Source: a bacterium (GTDB lineage: Bacteria > Verrucomicrobiota > Verrucomicrobiia > Limisphaerales > UBA8199). From it: 64,000 nt of DNA. Shown piece after piece: positions 24,693-32,911 of this stretch. Positions within the stretch are counted from its first letter, which is position 1, and each line of letters starts with the position of its first letter. Location of the stretch: positions 1 through 64,000 of the forward strand of contig JAJYHY010000002.1 of NCBI GenBank assembly GCA_021784555.1, given 5' to 3'. The position numbers were made by a program, and so were the translations under genes. Under the pieces are notes generated by a model. That model was not told the DNA's origin. It worked only from the letters and a program-made list of their open reading frames with translations, and did no database searches.

Positions 24693-25427
24693 ATGAGAGT
24701 ATTGAAGATAAGCAGCGTGCTGATGCTGGCGGCGGGCCTTTTGGTTGCCTGCGGGCAGAACGGCAAAAAGGAAGCCACAGAGACGGCGCCAGACACGAGC
24801 GCCACGGTTGGGGAGCAATCGACAAATTCCTCCGGCAGCACCGGCACGGAGGATTCGCAAAACGCATTGAGCGGGACGAACGAGGTGGCGGTGATCAAGA
24901 CCGGCATGGGCGAGATGGTGGTCGGCTTTTGGCCGGACGTGGCCCCGAACACGGTGGCGAATTTCAAGAAACTGGCCCGCCAAGGCTTCTATGACGGCAC
25001 CTGCTTCCATCGTGTCGTCAAGGGCTTTATGATCCAGGGTGGCGACCCGTTGACCAAAGACCCCTCCAAAGAGGCCGAGTGGGGGACCGGCGGCCCCGGC
25101 TACCACATCGATGCTGAGTTTAGCCACCGGCATCACGCGCGCGGCGTCATCTCCATGGCGCGCAACGGCGACCCCCGCGAACAGTACGGACAGCCGCCTC
25201 GCCCGCAATTCGCCAACAGCGCTGGCTCGCAATTTTTTATCTGCCAGGCCGATGACGGCTTTCTGGATGGGAAATATACCGACTTCGGCAAACTGATAAA
25301 GGGTTACGATGTTTTGGATAAGATCGCCAATGTGCCGGTCCGCCCCGTGGGCGGCGAGAACAGCCGGCCCATCAAGCGCGTGGATGTGATCAGCATCCGT
25401 ATTGTCCCGGCCAACCAGGTGAAATGA
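24693..25427 (+). CDS. cyclophilin-type peptidyl-prolyl isomerase, lipoprotein
   Basis: From ATG 24693 the protein is 244 aa. It has a lipoprotein signal (VLKISSVLMLAAGLLVACG; Cys about residue 19), a Thr/Ser-rich linker and a cyclophilin domain from about residue 65. Signature motifs are GEMVVGFWPDVAPNTVANFK, FYDGTCFHRVVKGFMIQGGD, NSAGSQFFICQ and KLIKGYDVLDKIA. The active-site Arg (FHRVVKGFMIQ) and Gln are present. It should accelerate proline isomerisation in the periplasm. The next gene is a shorter paralogue with a 4-bp overlap, probably a tandem duplication. Confidence 0.92.
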   Translation: MRVLKISSVLMLAAGLLVACGQNGKKEATETAPDTSATVGEQSTNSSGSTGTEDSQNALSGTNEVAVIKTGMGEMVVGFWPDVAPNTVANFKKLARQGFYDGTCFHRVVKGFMIQGGDPLTKDPSKEAEWGTGGPGYHIDAEFSHRHHARGVISMARNGDPREQYGQPPRPQFANSAGSQFFICQADDGFLDGKYTDFGKLIKGYDVLDKIANVPVRPVGGENSRPIKRVDVISIRIVPANQVK

Positions 25428-25450
25428 CTCCCTCCAACCAAGGAACAATC

Positions 25451-25954
25451 ATGAGTGAGGTGGCAATAATTCAAACGAGTGAGGGCGAGATGGTGGTGGA
25501 ATTCTGGCCGGAGGTGGCGCCCAAGACGGTCGAGAATTTCAAGAGGCTCGCGCAAGAGGGCTTTTACGACGGCACCTGTTTCCACCGGGTCATCCGCGAT
25601 TTCATGGTCCAGGGTGGCGACCCTTTGACCAAGGACCCGAGCCAGGAGGGATGCTGGGGCACGGGCGGACCCGGGTACCAGGTTAAAGCCGAGTTCAATG
25701 ACCGGCACCATGATCGCGGCGTGCTTTCAATGGCCAGGTCCCAGGAACCGGATTCCGCTGGGAGCCAATTCTTCATTTGCCATGGCAACTCGCGGTTCCT
25801 CGATCGCCAATACACCGCCTTTGGCAAGCTCATCAAGGGAGACGACGTGCTCGAAAAGATAGCCACCACCCCAACTCGCCCGCCGGACCGTCCGGTGAAG
25901 CGCGTGGTCGTAGAGAGCGTCAAAGTCAGCCCGGCGGAGACGGCGGGCGTCTAG
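25451..25954 (+). CDS. cyclophilin-type peptidyl-prolyl isomerase, cytoplasmic
   Basis: A 167-aa protein from ATG 25451, preceded by AAGGAACA as a ribosome site; ATG 25424 (overlapping the previous stop) is the alternative. It lacks a signal peptide. The full cyclophilin pattern is present: EGEMVVEFWPEVAPKTVENF, FYDGTCFHRVIRDFMVQGGD, DSAGSQFFICHGNSRFLDRQ and LIKGDDVLEKIATTP. It is clearly a paralogue of the upstream lipoprotein isomerase without the export leader, giving one copy in each compartment. Confidence 0.92.
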   Translation: MSEVAIIQTSEGEMVVEFWPEVAPKTVENFKRLAQEGFYDGTCFHRVIRDFMVQGGDPLTKDPSQEGCWGTGGPGYQVKAEFNDRHHDRGVLSMARSQEPDSAGSQFFICHGNSRFLDRQYTAFGKLIKGDDVLEKIATTPTRPPDRPVKRVVVESVKVSPAETAGV

Positions 25955-26018
25955 CCCCTTGTCGAAGGACAGAGACAAACATGTTGTCGTTCCGATCAAT
26001 TCCAATGACCAATGATTA

Positions 26019-26240
26019 ATGCTCAATTCTCAATGCTTAATGAGCGCTGTTCTCCGCAGGAGAACCTCACTTTCGCCGCGCCAGCGGCGAAAGTGCCTGG
26101 AGTCCTTGAATTTCAAGACATGTTGCAGAAAGGTCAAGTTTTGCCGTTTGTGCGGAGAGGGCGAACCGGCCTCGGGTGTGACGCCAGCGGCATTTTTCAT
26201 TGGGCATTGGGCATTCGCCATTATTCATTGGCGATGCCCA
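26019..26240. repeat. composite intergenic repeats, AATG-type and family C copy 2
   Basis: This gene-free stretch holds AATG-rich units at 26019-26050, a hairpin (TTTCGCCGCGCCAGCGGCGAAA near 26072-26092, written here as arms TTTCGCCG/CGGCGAAA), the family C second module at about 26100-26148 (GTTGCAGAAAGGTCAAGTTT) and more AATG units at 26197-26260. Modules are in reverse orientation relative to copy 1 at 13996-14086. Confidence 0.65.
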
Positions 26241-26261
26241 ATGCCTAATGCCTCATGTGAA

Positions 26262-26522
26262 ATGTTCAATGAGATGGAAAAGGTGCTCCGGGGCGCCTCG
26301 TTAGAGTTAGATCTGTGCCCCGCACACATGACCATTGAGGAACTCGCCGGTCTGCTGGCCGGCTTAGGGTGTCCGGTCGAGAAATCGACGGCTATGGCCG
26401 CCCAACTCGATAAGCGAGCCCGGCAGTTGGCGGAAGCCAAGGACCGCACCTATCAAGAGGCATTGGAGCACTTGCTTCGGCTCATGAGCCAGGGTTGGGC
26501 GGCCAAAGAACGAGGGTTTTGA
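26262..26522 (+). CDS. small hypothetical helical protein
   Basis: Starts at ATG 26262 or 26274 (the frame is open further upstream only through repeats). About 82-86 aa: MEKVLRGASLELDLCPAHMT, EELAGLLAGLGCPVEK, ARQLAEAKDRTYQEALEHLL. Mainly helical. No family recognised; the size and its location just before the NUDIX gene do not give a function. Confidence 0.5.
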   Translation: MFNEMEKVLRGASLELDLCPAHMTIEELAGLLAGLGCPVEKSTAMAAQLDKRARQLAEAKDRTYQEALEHLLRLMSQGWAAKERGF

Positions 26523-26524
26523 AT

Positions 26525-27250
26525 ATGAGAGACGAAACGAAGGCGCTCAAAGAGCCGGGCGACTCCGGTGCCGAATCTGAATCACGAGGCGCCGCTCCGG
26601 AAGCGAACCCGGCCAAGATTGAGCCTTGGGAAACGGTCGGCTCGGAGCCGGCGGGCAATTTCCGAGTCTTCACCATCCGTTCGGATCGCCGCGTCTCGCC
26701 GCGAACGAAGCGGGTGCATGATTTCTACGTCATTGATTGTGTCGATTGGGTAAATGTCATCGCCACCACCGCCGCCGACGACCTGGTGATGGTGGAGCAG
26801 TACCGGCACGGGTCAAACACGGTGGAACTGGAGATACCCGGGGGCATGATCGACCCTACCGACGCGTCGGCTGAGGTCGCCGGCGTCCGAGAACTCCGGG
26901 AAGAGACAGGCTATGAGGGCGAAAACGCTCGCATCCTCGGAGAGGTGTTTCCCAATCCGGCCATCATGAGCAACCGCTGTTTCACTATCCTGGTCGAGAA
27001 CTGCGTCTGCCGCCACTCCATTCACCTCGATGACGGCGAGGACGTCCTGACCCGTCTGGTGCCTATTGCGGACATCCCGCGCCTGGTTGCCTCAGGCAAA
27101 ATCCGCCACTCGCTCATCATCGCGGCGCTCTACCACTATGATCTTCGCCCTCATAACGTCGGGGTCAGTCCTGCACTTCTTTCCGCCACTCCACCTTCCC
27201 CTACCGCGGAAAAAGTGAGGACTGACCCCGATGCCCAACTTCGGGCGTGA
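26525..27250 (+). CDS. NUDIX hydrolase (ADP-ribose pyrophosphatase-like)
   Basis: A 241-aa product from ATG 26525. The NUDIX box is GGMIDPTDASAEVAGVRELR followed by EETGY, with the expected Glu residues for metal, about residues 109-133, preceded by VMVEQYRHGSNTVELEIP, typical of the ADP-sugar pyrophosphatase group. An N-terminal ~45 residues are low complexity. The C-terminal ~25 residues (from NVGVSPALLSAT) are encoded by a 71-bp palindromic repeat that replaced or extended the original end. The substrate is likely ADP-ribose or a similar nucleoside diphosphate, by family. Confidence 0.88.
   Translation: MRDETKALKEPGDSGAESESRGAAPEANPAKIEPWETVGSEPAGNFRVFTIRSDRRVSPRTKRVHDFYVIDCVDWVNVIATTAADDLVMVEQYRHGSNTVELEIPGGMIDPTDASAEVAGVRELREETGYEGENARILGEVFPNPAIMSNRCFTILVENCVCRHSIHLDDGEDVLTRLVPIADIPRLVASGKIRHSLIIAALYHYDLRPHNVGVSPALLSATPPSPTAEKVRTDPDAQLRA
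27160..27230. repeat. 71-bp palindromic repeat, family B copy 2 (inside CDS)
   Basis: Inverted ends GGGGTCAGTCC and GGACTGACCCC flank a central part very similar to the copy at 21741-21811. It encodes the C-terminal VGVSPA...RTDP residues of the NUDIX protein, in the same reading frame as in the lactonase gene. Confidence 0.8.
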
Positions 27251-27281
27251 CCCTATGGAGACGTTGTGACATGTTTCCGGT

Positions 27282-28145
27282 GTGACCACGATCGAAGCGA
27301 TCAAACTCCTGGAACGGTTCCGCGATGGGAACGCCGGCCTGGAAGACGTGCTGCGCACGTTTCAGGCCGCGCCGGTGGCGGACATTGGGTTTGCCCAGGT
27401 GGACGTGCATCGGGCGATTCGGCGAGGGTTCCCGGAGGTGATTTTCGGCGCGGGCAAATCCCCCGAGCAGGTGGTCACCATCGCCCAGCAGTTGCGTGAA
27501 CACGGGCAACGTGTTTTGGCGACGCGGGTTACGCTCGAGCACGCGCGGCTTTTTCTGAGACAATTCCCCGAGGCGGTTCATCACGAGGTCGCCCGGTGCC
27601 TGAGCCTGGACCCGCAGCCGTTGCCCAAACGCCCCGGAACGATTGCGGTGGTCTGCGCCGGCACGAGCGATTTGCCGGTGGCGGAGGAGGCGGCGGTGAC
27701 GGCGGAAATTATGGGTAACCGGGTGGAACGGATCGCGGACGTGGGAGTATCCGGCGTTCACCGTTTGCTGGGACGGCTGGATGCTATCCAACGCGCGAAC
27801 GTGGTGGTGGTGGTGGCCGGCATGGAAGGCGCCCTGCCGAGCGTGGTGACCGGCCTGGTCTGGCGCCCGGTCATCGCGGTGCCGACCAGCATTGGCTACG
27901 GGGCCAGCTTTGGAGGCCTGGCTCCTTTGCTGGGCATGCTCAACAGTTGCGCCAGCGGGATGACGGTCGTCAATATTGACAACGGGTTTGGGGCCGGCTA
28001 TGCCGCCAGCCAGATCAACGCCTTGGCCGGCGCGGCGCCCCAACCGCGCGATTCCAATCCGAGAACGCAAGAGGCCCTGGACATCGGGGTCGCGGCCCAG
28101 GGCGGCGGCGGCCAACGCATGGCCGCGACCGCGGGAATTCCATGA
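27282..28145 (+). CDS. larB: nickel-pincer cofactor biosynthesis protein LarB
   Basis: The 287-aa protein starts with GTG. It matches LarB (AIR carboxylase-like): ADIGFAQVDVHRAIRRGFPE, EVIFGAGKSPEQVV, TIAVVCAGTSDLPVAEEAA, ERIADVGVSGVHRLLGRL, VVVAGMEGALPSVVTGL and VPTSIGYGASFGGLAPLLGM. LarB carboxylates and hydrolyses nicotinic acid adenine dinucleotide as the first step of nickel-pincer nucleotide synthesis. It overlaps larC by ATGA. LarE, the sulfur insertase, is not in the window, nor is a lactate racemase (LarA). Confidence 0.95.
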   Translation: MTTIEAIKLLERFRDGNAGLEDVLRTFQAAPVADIGFAQVDVHRAIRRGFPEVIFGAGKSPEQVVTIAQQLREHGQRVLATRVTLEHARLFLRQFPEAVHHEVARCLSLDPQPLPKRPGTIAVVCAGTSDLPVAEEAAVTAEIMGNRVERIADVGVSGVHRLLGRLDAIQRANVVVVVAGMEGALPSVVTGLVWRPVIAVPTSIGYGASFGGLAPLLGMLNSCASGMTVVNIDNGFGAGYAASQINALAGAAPQPRDSNPRTQEALDIGVAAQGGGGQRMAATAGIP

Positions 28146-29575
28146 AAACCCTCTACCTCGACCTCTTCAGCGGCATCAGTGGCGACATGTTCGTCGCGGC
28201 GCTGATTGATTTGGGGGTCGATGCGGGGCGCTTGGAGGAGGAATTGGAAAAACTGGGCCTGGACGGCTATCACCTGCACGTCACGCGTCAACACCGACTC
28301 GGCATCGAAGGAGTCCGCTTTGACGTTCACCTGGAAGACAATGCCGAGACAGGCAGTCAGGAGAGAGGGCATTCTCACGGGCATCAACACGAGGGCGAAC
28401 AAGAGCAGGAGCAAGAACAAGGGCAAGGGCAAGGGCAAGAGCAGGAGCACGGGCACCGACACGAACATTCCCACGGGCATTTCCATGGCCAGCATCGTCT
28501 GCGCGAGTGCGACGATTCGCCCACCCGTTCCCAGGCCCAAACCGCCTCCGGCGTCCTTCCTCCCGCACACGCGCACGCCCATGGCCGGACTTTCAGCGCA
28601 ATTCGAGAGCTGTTGACCAACAGTCCTCTCAGCGATTGGGTGAGGGAGCAGGCGATCGCCGTCTTCCATCGAATCGCGGTGGCCGAGGGCAGGATTCACG
28701 GTCTGCCCCCGGACCAGGTCGCTTTTCACGAGGTCGGGGCGGTGGACTCGATCATTGACATTGTCGGCGCGTGCATCGGGCTGGACATGCTCGGCAGGCC
28801 CAGACTGCTTGCCAGCCCGGTGGTAGAAGGGACAGGCTGGATTGAATGCGCGCATGGCCGTTTTCCGGTTCCGGCGCCCGCCACCCTCGCCATTCTGGGG
28901 GCGCGCGGGATTCCGGTCTCTCAATGCGACGAGCCTCATGAAATGGTGACACCTACGGGCGCCGCCTTGCTGGCCGAGTTGGTCCAGAGCTTCGGTCCCA
29001 TGCGAAACGTGGTGGCGGAGCAGATCGGGTTTGGCCTGGGGGCGCGCGAGACCGAGAGCCGGCCCAATGCCCTGCGGGCAATTCTGGGCGAGGCAAAAAG
29101 CACGGGAGAGGTTCAGGCGCATGATTGGGAGACCGACACCGTGATGATGCTGGAGACAAACCTGGATGACATCAGCGGAGAGATCGTAGGCCACGTGATA
29201 GAGAAGGCGCTGGCGGCGGGCGCCCTCGACGCCTTTCACTCCCCCATCCAGATGAAGAAGAATCGTCCAGGTGTGCTTTTAACGGTGCTCTGTGCCGAAA
29301 CCGATGCCGACACGTTCACTGAGTTGCTCTTGCGAGAGACCACCACGCTGGGCGTCCGGCGCCACCTTGCCGTGCGTCGCAAGCTGCGCCGGGACTTCAC
29401 GGAAGTAAGCACGCCGTACGGCCAGGTGACGGTGAAGCTGGGACGGCTCGACGGCGAGATTGTTCAGGTCGCGCCGGAATACGAATCCTGCCGTCAAGCT
29501 GCGGAAACGGCGAAAGTGCCGTTGAAGCAGGTCTATAGCGCCGCCCTGGAAGGCCTTTCCCTGCCCTTGACATGA
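28142..29575 (+). CDS. larC: nickel-pincer cofactor nickel insertase LarC
   Basis: The 477-aa protein begins MKTLYLDLFSGISGDMFVAA, the LarC start, then DLGVDAGRLEEELEKLGL. A long insert (about residues 75-150) is His- and Gln/Glu-rich (HGHQHEGEQEQEQEQGQGQG then a run of GH/EH), plausibly a nickel-holding loop but much more repetitive than usual. The second half has PDQVAFHEVGAVDSIIDIVG, MVTPTGAALLAELVQSFGPM and METNLDDISGEIVGHV. It is an intact single-frame gene, so no programmed frameshift as in some lactobacilli is needed. It overlaps the next gene by 4 bp. Confidence 0.93.
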   Translation: MKTLYLDLFSGISGDMFVAALIDLGVDAGRLEEELEKLGLDGYHLHVTRQHRLGIEGVRFDVHLEDNAETGSQERGHSHGHQHEGEQEQEQEQGQGQGQEQEHGHRHEHSHGHFHGQHRLRECDDSPTRSQAQTASGVLPPAHAHAHGRTFSAIRELLTNSPLSDWVREQAIAVFHRIAVAEGRIHGLPPDQVAFHEVGAVDSIIDIVGACIGLDMLGRPRLLASPVVEGTGWIECAHGRFPVPAPATLAILGARGIPVSQCDEPHEMVTPTGAALLAELVQSFGPMRNVVAEQIGFGLGARETESRPNALRAILGEAKSTGEVQAHDWETDTVMMLETNLDDISGEIVGHVIEKALAAGALDAFHSPIQMKKNRPGVLLTVLCAETDADTFTELLLRETTTLGVRRHLAVRRKLRRDFTEVSTPYGQVTVKLGRLDGEIVQVAPEYESCRQAAETAKVPLKQVYSAALEGLSLPLT

Positions 29576-29823
29576 TTAGCGCTGAACTCCTGAAAATCCT
29601 CTGCTGCCCGGAAACACACCAGGGCCTGCACCCGGCCGAGGCCGGACTTATCGAAGAATTGAATGAGAAAATCGCCGCGGGCCGTCTCGCCAACCGCGCC
29701 GACCAGACGGTGCAGCTTCCCATCGACGGCGGGCTCATCCGCGAGGACGGCAAATTCCTCTATCCCATCCGCGACAACATCCCCGTCATGCTCATAGACG
29801 AAGCCATCCCGCTGGGGGGCTGA
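29572..29823 (+). CDS. Trm112-family protein
   Basis: An 83-aa product starting ATG 29572, overlapping larC by ATGA. It matches the Trm112/YcaR family: MISAELLKILCCPETHQGLH at the start and the C-terminal LIREDGKFLYPIRDNIPVML. Only the first Cys pair (CCPETHQ) is visible; the second zinc pair is absent, as in many bacterial members. These proteins often stabilise methyltransferases, but no partner is adjacent. Confidence 0.85.
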   Translation: MISAELLKILCCPETHQGLHPAEAGLIEELNEKIAAGRLANRADQTVQLPIDGGLIREDGKFLYPIRDNIPVMLIDEAIPLGG

Positions 29824-30860
29824 TGCACCCACCTCCTGAACAGCCCCAACCGGCCGCTCCAGGAAAACCGGCCGTGCTGGTTACCGGCGGCGCCGGTTTT
29901 ATCGGCTCGCACCTTGTTGAGCGGTTGCTCGCGGAGGGGAAACCGGTGGTCGTGATTGATGATCTCTCGACCGGGCGGCTCGAGAACCTGCGTGAGGTCG
30001 AAGGCCATCCCGCGCTCCGCGTCATTCAAAGCACCGTCTCGGCTTGCCCGCAGCTTGCGGAACTCGTTGGCGAGGCTGAATCCGTGTATCACTTGGCGGC
30101 GGCGGTCGGCGTCGAGTTGGTGGTACGCTCGCCGATTCGGGTGCTGGAGACCAACCTTCACGAAACCGAGGTGCTGCTGGAGGCGGCGGCGCGGCGGAGC
30201 GTTCCTGTGCTCCTCACCTCGACTTCGGAAGTCTATGGAAAGAGTCTCAAACCCGCGTTCAGCGAAGAGGACGACTTGCTCATCGGTCCGCCGCGCCAAT
30301 CCCGCTGGAGTTATGCCTGCTCGAAGCTGATGGACGAATTCCTCGCCTTCGCCTTTTTCAAGGAGCGGAATCTGCCCATCGTCATCGCACGCCTCTTCAA
30401 TACCGTTGGCCCGCGCCAAACCGGGCGGTATGGGATGGTTTTGCCGCGCTTTATCGCCGCCGCCAAGGCCGGGCAGCCCTTGAAGGTTTTTGGGGATGGC
30501 AAGCAGACGCGCTGCTTTTGCTACGTTCAGGACACCGTTGATGCGCTGGTTGGTCTTCAAGACTGCCCGGGTGCTCGAGGCGGGGTGTTCAATATCGGCA
30601 GCACCGAAGAAATCTCCATCCGGGATTTGGCGGCACTGGTCATCGAGATCCTCCATTCGCGATCACCCATTGAGTTTGTTCCCTACAATCAGGCCTACGA
30701 ACCCGGTTTCGAGGACATGCGCCGCCGCAAACCGGTCGTGGACCGCCTCCAGGCCGTGCTCCATTCCCGGCCCTTGACTCCCCTGCGGCGGATTATCGAG
30801 CTGACGGTGGCTCAAGCAGCTCGAGCAGACGCATTGCTGCCTCCGGCGTCTCCTCCTTAA
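29823..30860 (+). CDS. NAD-dependent nucleotide-sugar epimerase/dehydratase (extended SDR)
   Basis: The 345-aa protein begins with a short Pro-rich start then the Rossmann motif VLVTGGAGFIGSHLVERL. Further motifs: VVIDDLSTGRLENL, VYHLAAAVGVELVV, LTSTSEVYGKS, SRWSYACSKLMDEF (YxxxK catalytic pair), IARLFNTVGPRQTGRYGMVL. This pattern fits UDP-sugar epimerases/decarboxylases of the GalE/UXS-like group. It follows Trm112 with a 1-bp overlap and probably serves polysaccharide synthesis. The exact sugar is not decidable from sequence alone. Confidence 0.88.
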   Translation: MHPPPEQPQPAAPGKPAVLVTGGAGFIGSHLVERLLAEGKPVVVIDDLSTGRLENLREVEGHPALRVIQSTVSACPQLAELVGEAESVYHLAAAVGVELVVRSPIRVLETNLHETEVLLEAAARRSVPVLLTSTSEVYGKSLKPAFSEEDDLLIGPPRQSRWSYACSKLMDEFLAFAFFKERNLPIVIARLFNTVGPRQTGRYGMVLPRFIAAAKAGQPLKVFGDGKQTRCFCYVQDTVDALVGLQDCPGARGGVFNIGSTEEISIRDLAALVIEILHSRSPIEFVPYNQAYEPGFEDMRRRKPVVDRLQAVLHSRPLTPLRRIIELTVAQAARADALLPPASPP

Positions 30861-30933
30861 TAGGGCGCCGGGCGGCCCCAGAAAGACTAATGGTTGAGCT
30901 TGACTGGGGGCGTTTGGCTTGTATGGTTCATAC

Positions 30934-31212
30934 GTGCAAAGCAAGACGTTCCCGCTGGCCATCCCAAACGAACTACTCAGCCAGGTGCGGCGGGCGGCCC
31001 GGAAGACCGGTCTCTCGATGGCCGAGACCATGCGCCAAAGCATGAGACTGGGCCTCGAGCGTCTGGTTCGCGGGTTAGCGCCAGAGCCGCGAGTCACGAA
31101 CGTGGACCCTCTTCCGGATGAGGTCCTAGACCGCTACTACTCCCGCCCTGAGCGCGATGAGGCGGGACTGGCTCGTCTCATCAAAGCGCAAGCGACCGGG
31201 AGACGGGATTGA
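30934..31212 (+). CDS. ribbon-helix-helix-like antitoxin candidate
   Basis: From GTG 30934 the protein is 92 aa, starting QSKTFPLAIPNELLSQVRRA, a basic N-terminal beta strand followed by ARKTGLSMAETMRQSMRLGL, which fits a ribbon-helix-helix DNA-binding fold. The C-terminal half is acidic (ERDEAGLARLIKAQA). The next gene overlaps by 4 bp and looks like a MazF/PemK-type toxin, so this is probably the antitoxin that represses the pair. The start at ATG 30919 is an alternative. Confidence 0.6.
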   Translation: MQSKTFPLAIPNELLSQVRRAARKTGLSMAETMRQSMRLGLERLVRGLAPEPRVTNVDPLPDEVLDRYYSRPERDEAGLARLIKAQATGRRD

Positions 31213-31523
31213 AAGCCTGGGAAATTTGGACGTGGGAGGGCCATCCGGTTGTGCTGGTCTCGAATCAGCGGCGGATCGATCGGAAGCAAAAGCTCGTGGT
31301 GTTGAAATGCCAGACTCTTTATTCGGGTGATCCCCCAGCCGGGGAGTTTGAAACCGTGCTAGGGCAGGAAGACGGATTGGAGCGGCCGACGGTATGCATT
31401 TGCGATCCGTTCTTCACCGCGCACAAATCTGAGATAAGCCAAAGACGCGGGGCTGTGTCATACGAACGGCAACGCGACATTTCACGGAAGATGGTTCAGG
31501 GCCTGGCGATCGCCGGGCTCTGA
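31209..31523 (+). CDS. MazF/PemK-like toxin candidate
   Basis: A 104-aa product starting TTG 31209, overlapping the upstream antitoxin-like gene by 4 bp. The start KAWEIWTWEGHPVVLVSNQR resembles the beta-barrel start of MazF/PemK mRNA interferases (P-V-V-L-V-S), followed by KLVVLKCQTLYSGDPPA and the C-terminal RDISRKMVQGLAIAGL. The canonical MazF catalytic Arg/Thr cannot be assigned by eye. Toxin function is inferred from order, size and overlap. Confidence 0.55.
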   Translation: MKAWEIWTWEGHPVVLVSNQRRIDRKQKLVVLKCQTLYSGDPPAGEFETVLGQEDGLERPTVCICDPFFTAHKSEISQRRGAVSYERQRDISRKMVQGLAIAGL

Positions 31524-31573
31524 GAAAAAGCCGGGGCATTGTTCCCGCCCCATTCGCCTGATAGGCTGCCCCG

Positions 31574-32866
31574 ATGAAAATGAACGTATCAGCGAGAGTC
31601 CTCATCGCAATCTATTTGCTTCCTTTCGGTGTGCTTCACGCCAATGACCAGGGCGTGCGCCATCTGCTCGCCGATGCCCCGGCTCCCCCTCCAACCCATG
31701 CGCTCAAGCCGTGGCCAAGCCAGCCCCCCGCGGACTGCCCCTTCCCGAAATCACGGAGCATCATCGGGCTGGCGTTCACCGGACGCCACGCCGAGTACGC
31801 GCATGCCGACACCTGGTATCCTTCGTGGGCCGCGGATGGCAACCTGTATTCTCCATGGACGGACGGAAGCGTCCATGGCCTCGGTTCGAGTTCATCAGGA
31901 GAAAACGCGACCACCGGCAACGCGACGATTCTTGGCGATGATCCTTTGCACTTGGTGATCACCAACCAAGGCGTATTTAACTCCAGCCCGCGTCCTTACG
32001 CGGGCCGGTACCCGTGCGGCAGCCTGGTCTATCGCGGCGTTTGGTATTATGGGACCTACTGTTTGGCCCCGAGCGGCATCGTTCGGCACGATGCAACCAC
32101 CTATAACTGGCCGTGGCTGGGCCCGTTTGTCGGGTTCCGGTGGTCCACCGATTACGGGAGGACATGGACCCAGACGCCCTGCACGCCGGCCCACCCGCTC
32201 TTTGGAGAACAGGGGCTGCATGGTGAGCCGGTCAAGATTGGCTCGCCTCATTTTGTCGATCTCGGCAAAGAGTTGGAATACTCCCCTGATGGCAAGGCCT
32301 ACCTCGTGGCCCATGGCGCCAGCGACGGCACAAACCGCCGCTTCGCTTATGACAGTTGGATCACCGGCGATGAGATCTATCTGCTCCGGGTGACGCCCAG
32401 CATCGCGAACATGAATGACGCCAGGAAATACGAATTCTTCGCCGGACGCGACGAGAACGGGGCTGCCCGCTGGTCTCACGATTTCGCCCGGATTCAGCCC
32501 ATCGCGGCGTGGCGGGACCATGCCGGCTGTGTCACCATGACCTATGACGCCCCTCTGCGCAAATACCTGCTCTGCGTGACCGACGGCGGCAATACGGTTT
32601 CCCGTTTCAGCAGCTACATTTTGGAATCGGATGCTATCAGCGGGCCGTGGAAGCTCGCCGCTTATCTCAAGGACTTCGGCGAGCAGGCCTACTTCGTCAA
32701 TATTCCTTCCAAGTTTATTGGCGCTGACGGTCGCACGGTCTGGCTCTGCTACGCCGCCAATTTCAGTTCCGGCTGGGGCGGCGTCACCTTCGCTTCCCGC
32801 CCGCCCGGCAGCCGCTACGGGATGTGCCTGCAAGAGGCGCGGCTCCTGTCGCCAACGGACCGGTGA
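31574..32866 (+). CDS. secreted DUF4185/sialidase-like propeller protein
   Basis: A 430-aa product with a signal peptide (SARVLIAIYLLPFGVLHA). The body has the repetitive pattern of a five-bladed propeller: SWAADGNLYSPWTDGSVHGL, LVYRGVWYYGTYCLAPSG, FRWSTDYGRTWTQTPC, EYSPDGKAYLVAHGASDG, WRDHAGCVTMTYDAPLRKY and TVWLCYAANFSSGWGG. STDYGRTW resembles an Asp-box. It is close to DUF4185-type proteins found with polysaccharide-degrading genes. It faces the fucosidase gene, so both may act on sulfated fucan or mucin sugars; this is inference. Confidence 0.65.
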   Translation: MKMNVSARVLIAIYLLPFGVLHANDQGVRHLLADAPAPPPTHALKPWPSQPPADCPFPKSRSIIGLAFTGRHAEYAHADTWYPSWAADGNLYSPWTDGSVHGLGSSSSGENATTGNATILGDDPLHLVITNQGVFNSSPRPYAGRYPCGSLVYRGVWYYGTYCLAPSGIVRHDATTYNWPWLGPFVGFRWSTDYGRTWTQTPCTPAHPLFGEQGLHGEPVKIGSPHFVDLGKELEYSPDGKAYLVAHGASDGTNRRFAYDSWITGDEIYLLRVTPSIANMNDARKYEFFAGRDENGAARWSHDFARIQPIAAWRDHAGCVTMTYDAPLRKYLLCVTDGGNTVSRFSSYILESDAISGPWKLAAYLKDFGEQAYFVNIPSKFIGADGRTVWLCYAANFSSGWGGVTFASRPPGSRYGMCLQEARLLSPTDR

Positions 32867-32911
32867 TTGCCAGCCCAAGTATCCCACAGACTGTCCGCCG
32901 ACTCATGAACG

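Noticed and set aside
28360..28520. Repetitive EQ/GQ and GH codons considered as a separate tandem-repeat locus
   Set aside because: They stay in frame in larC and translate to a His/Gln-rich loop typical of nickel proteins, so it is treated as part of the gene.
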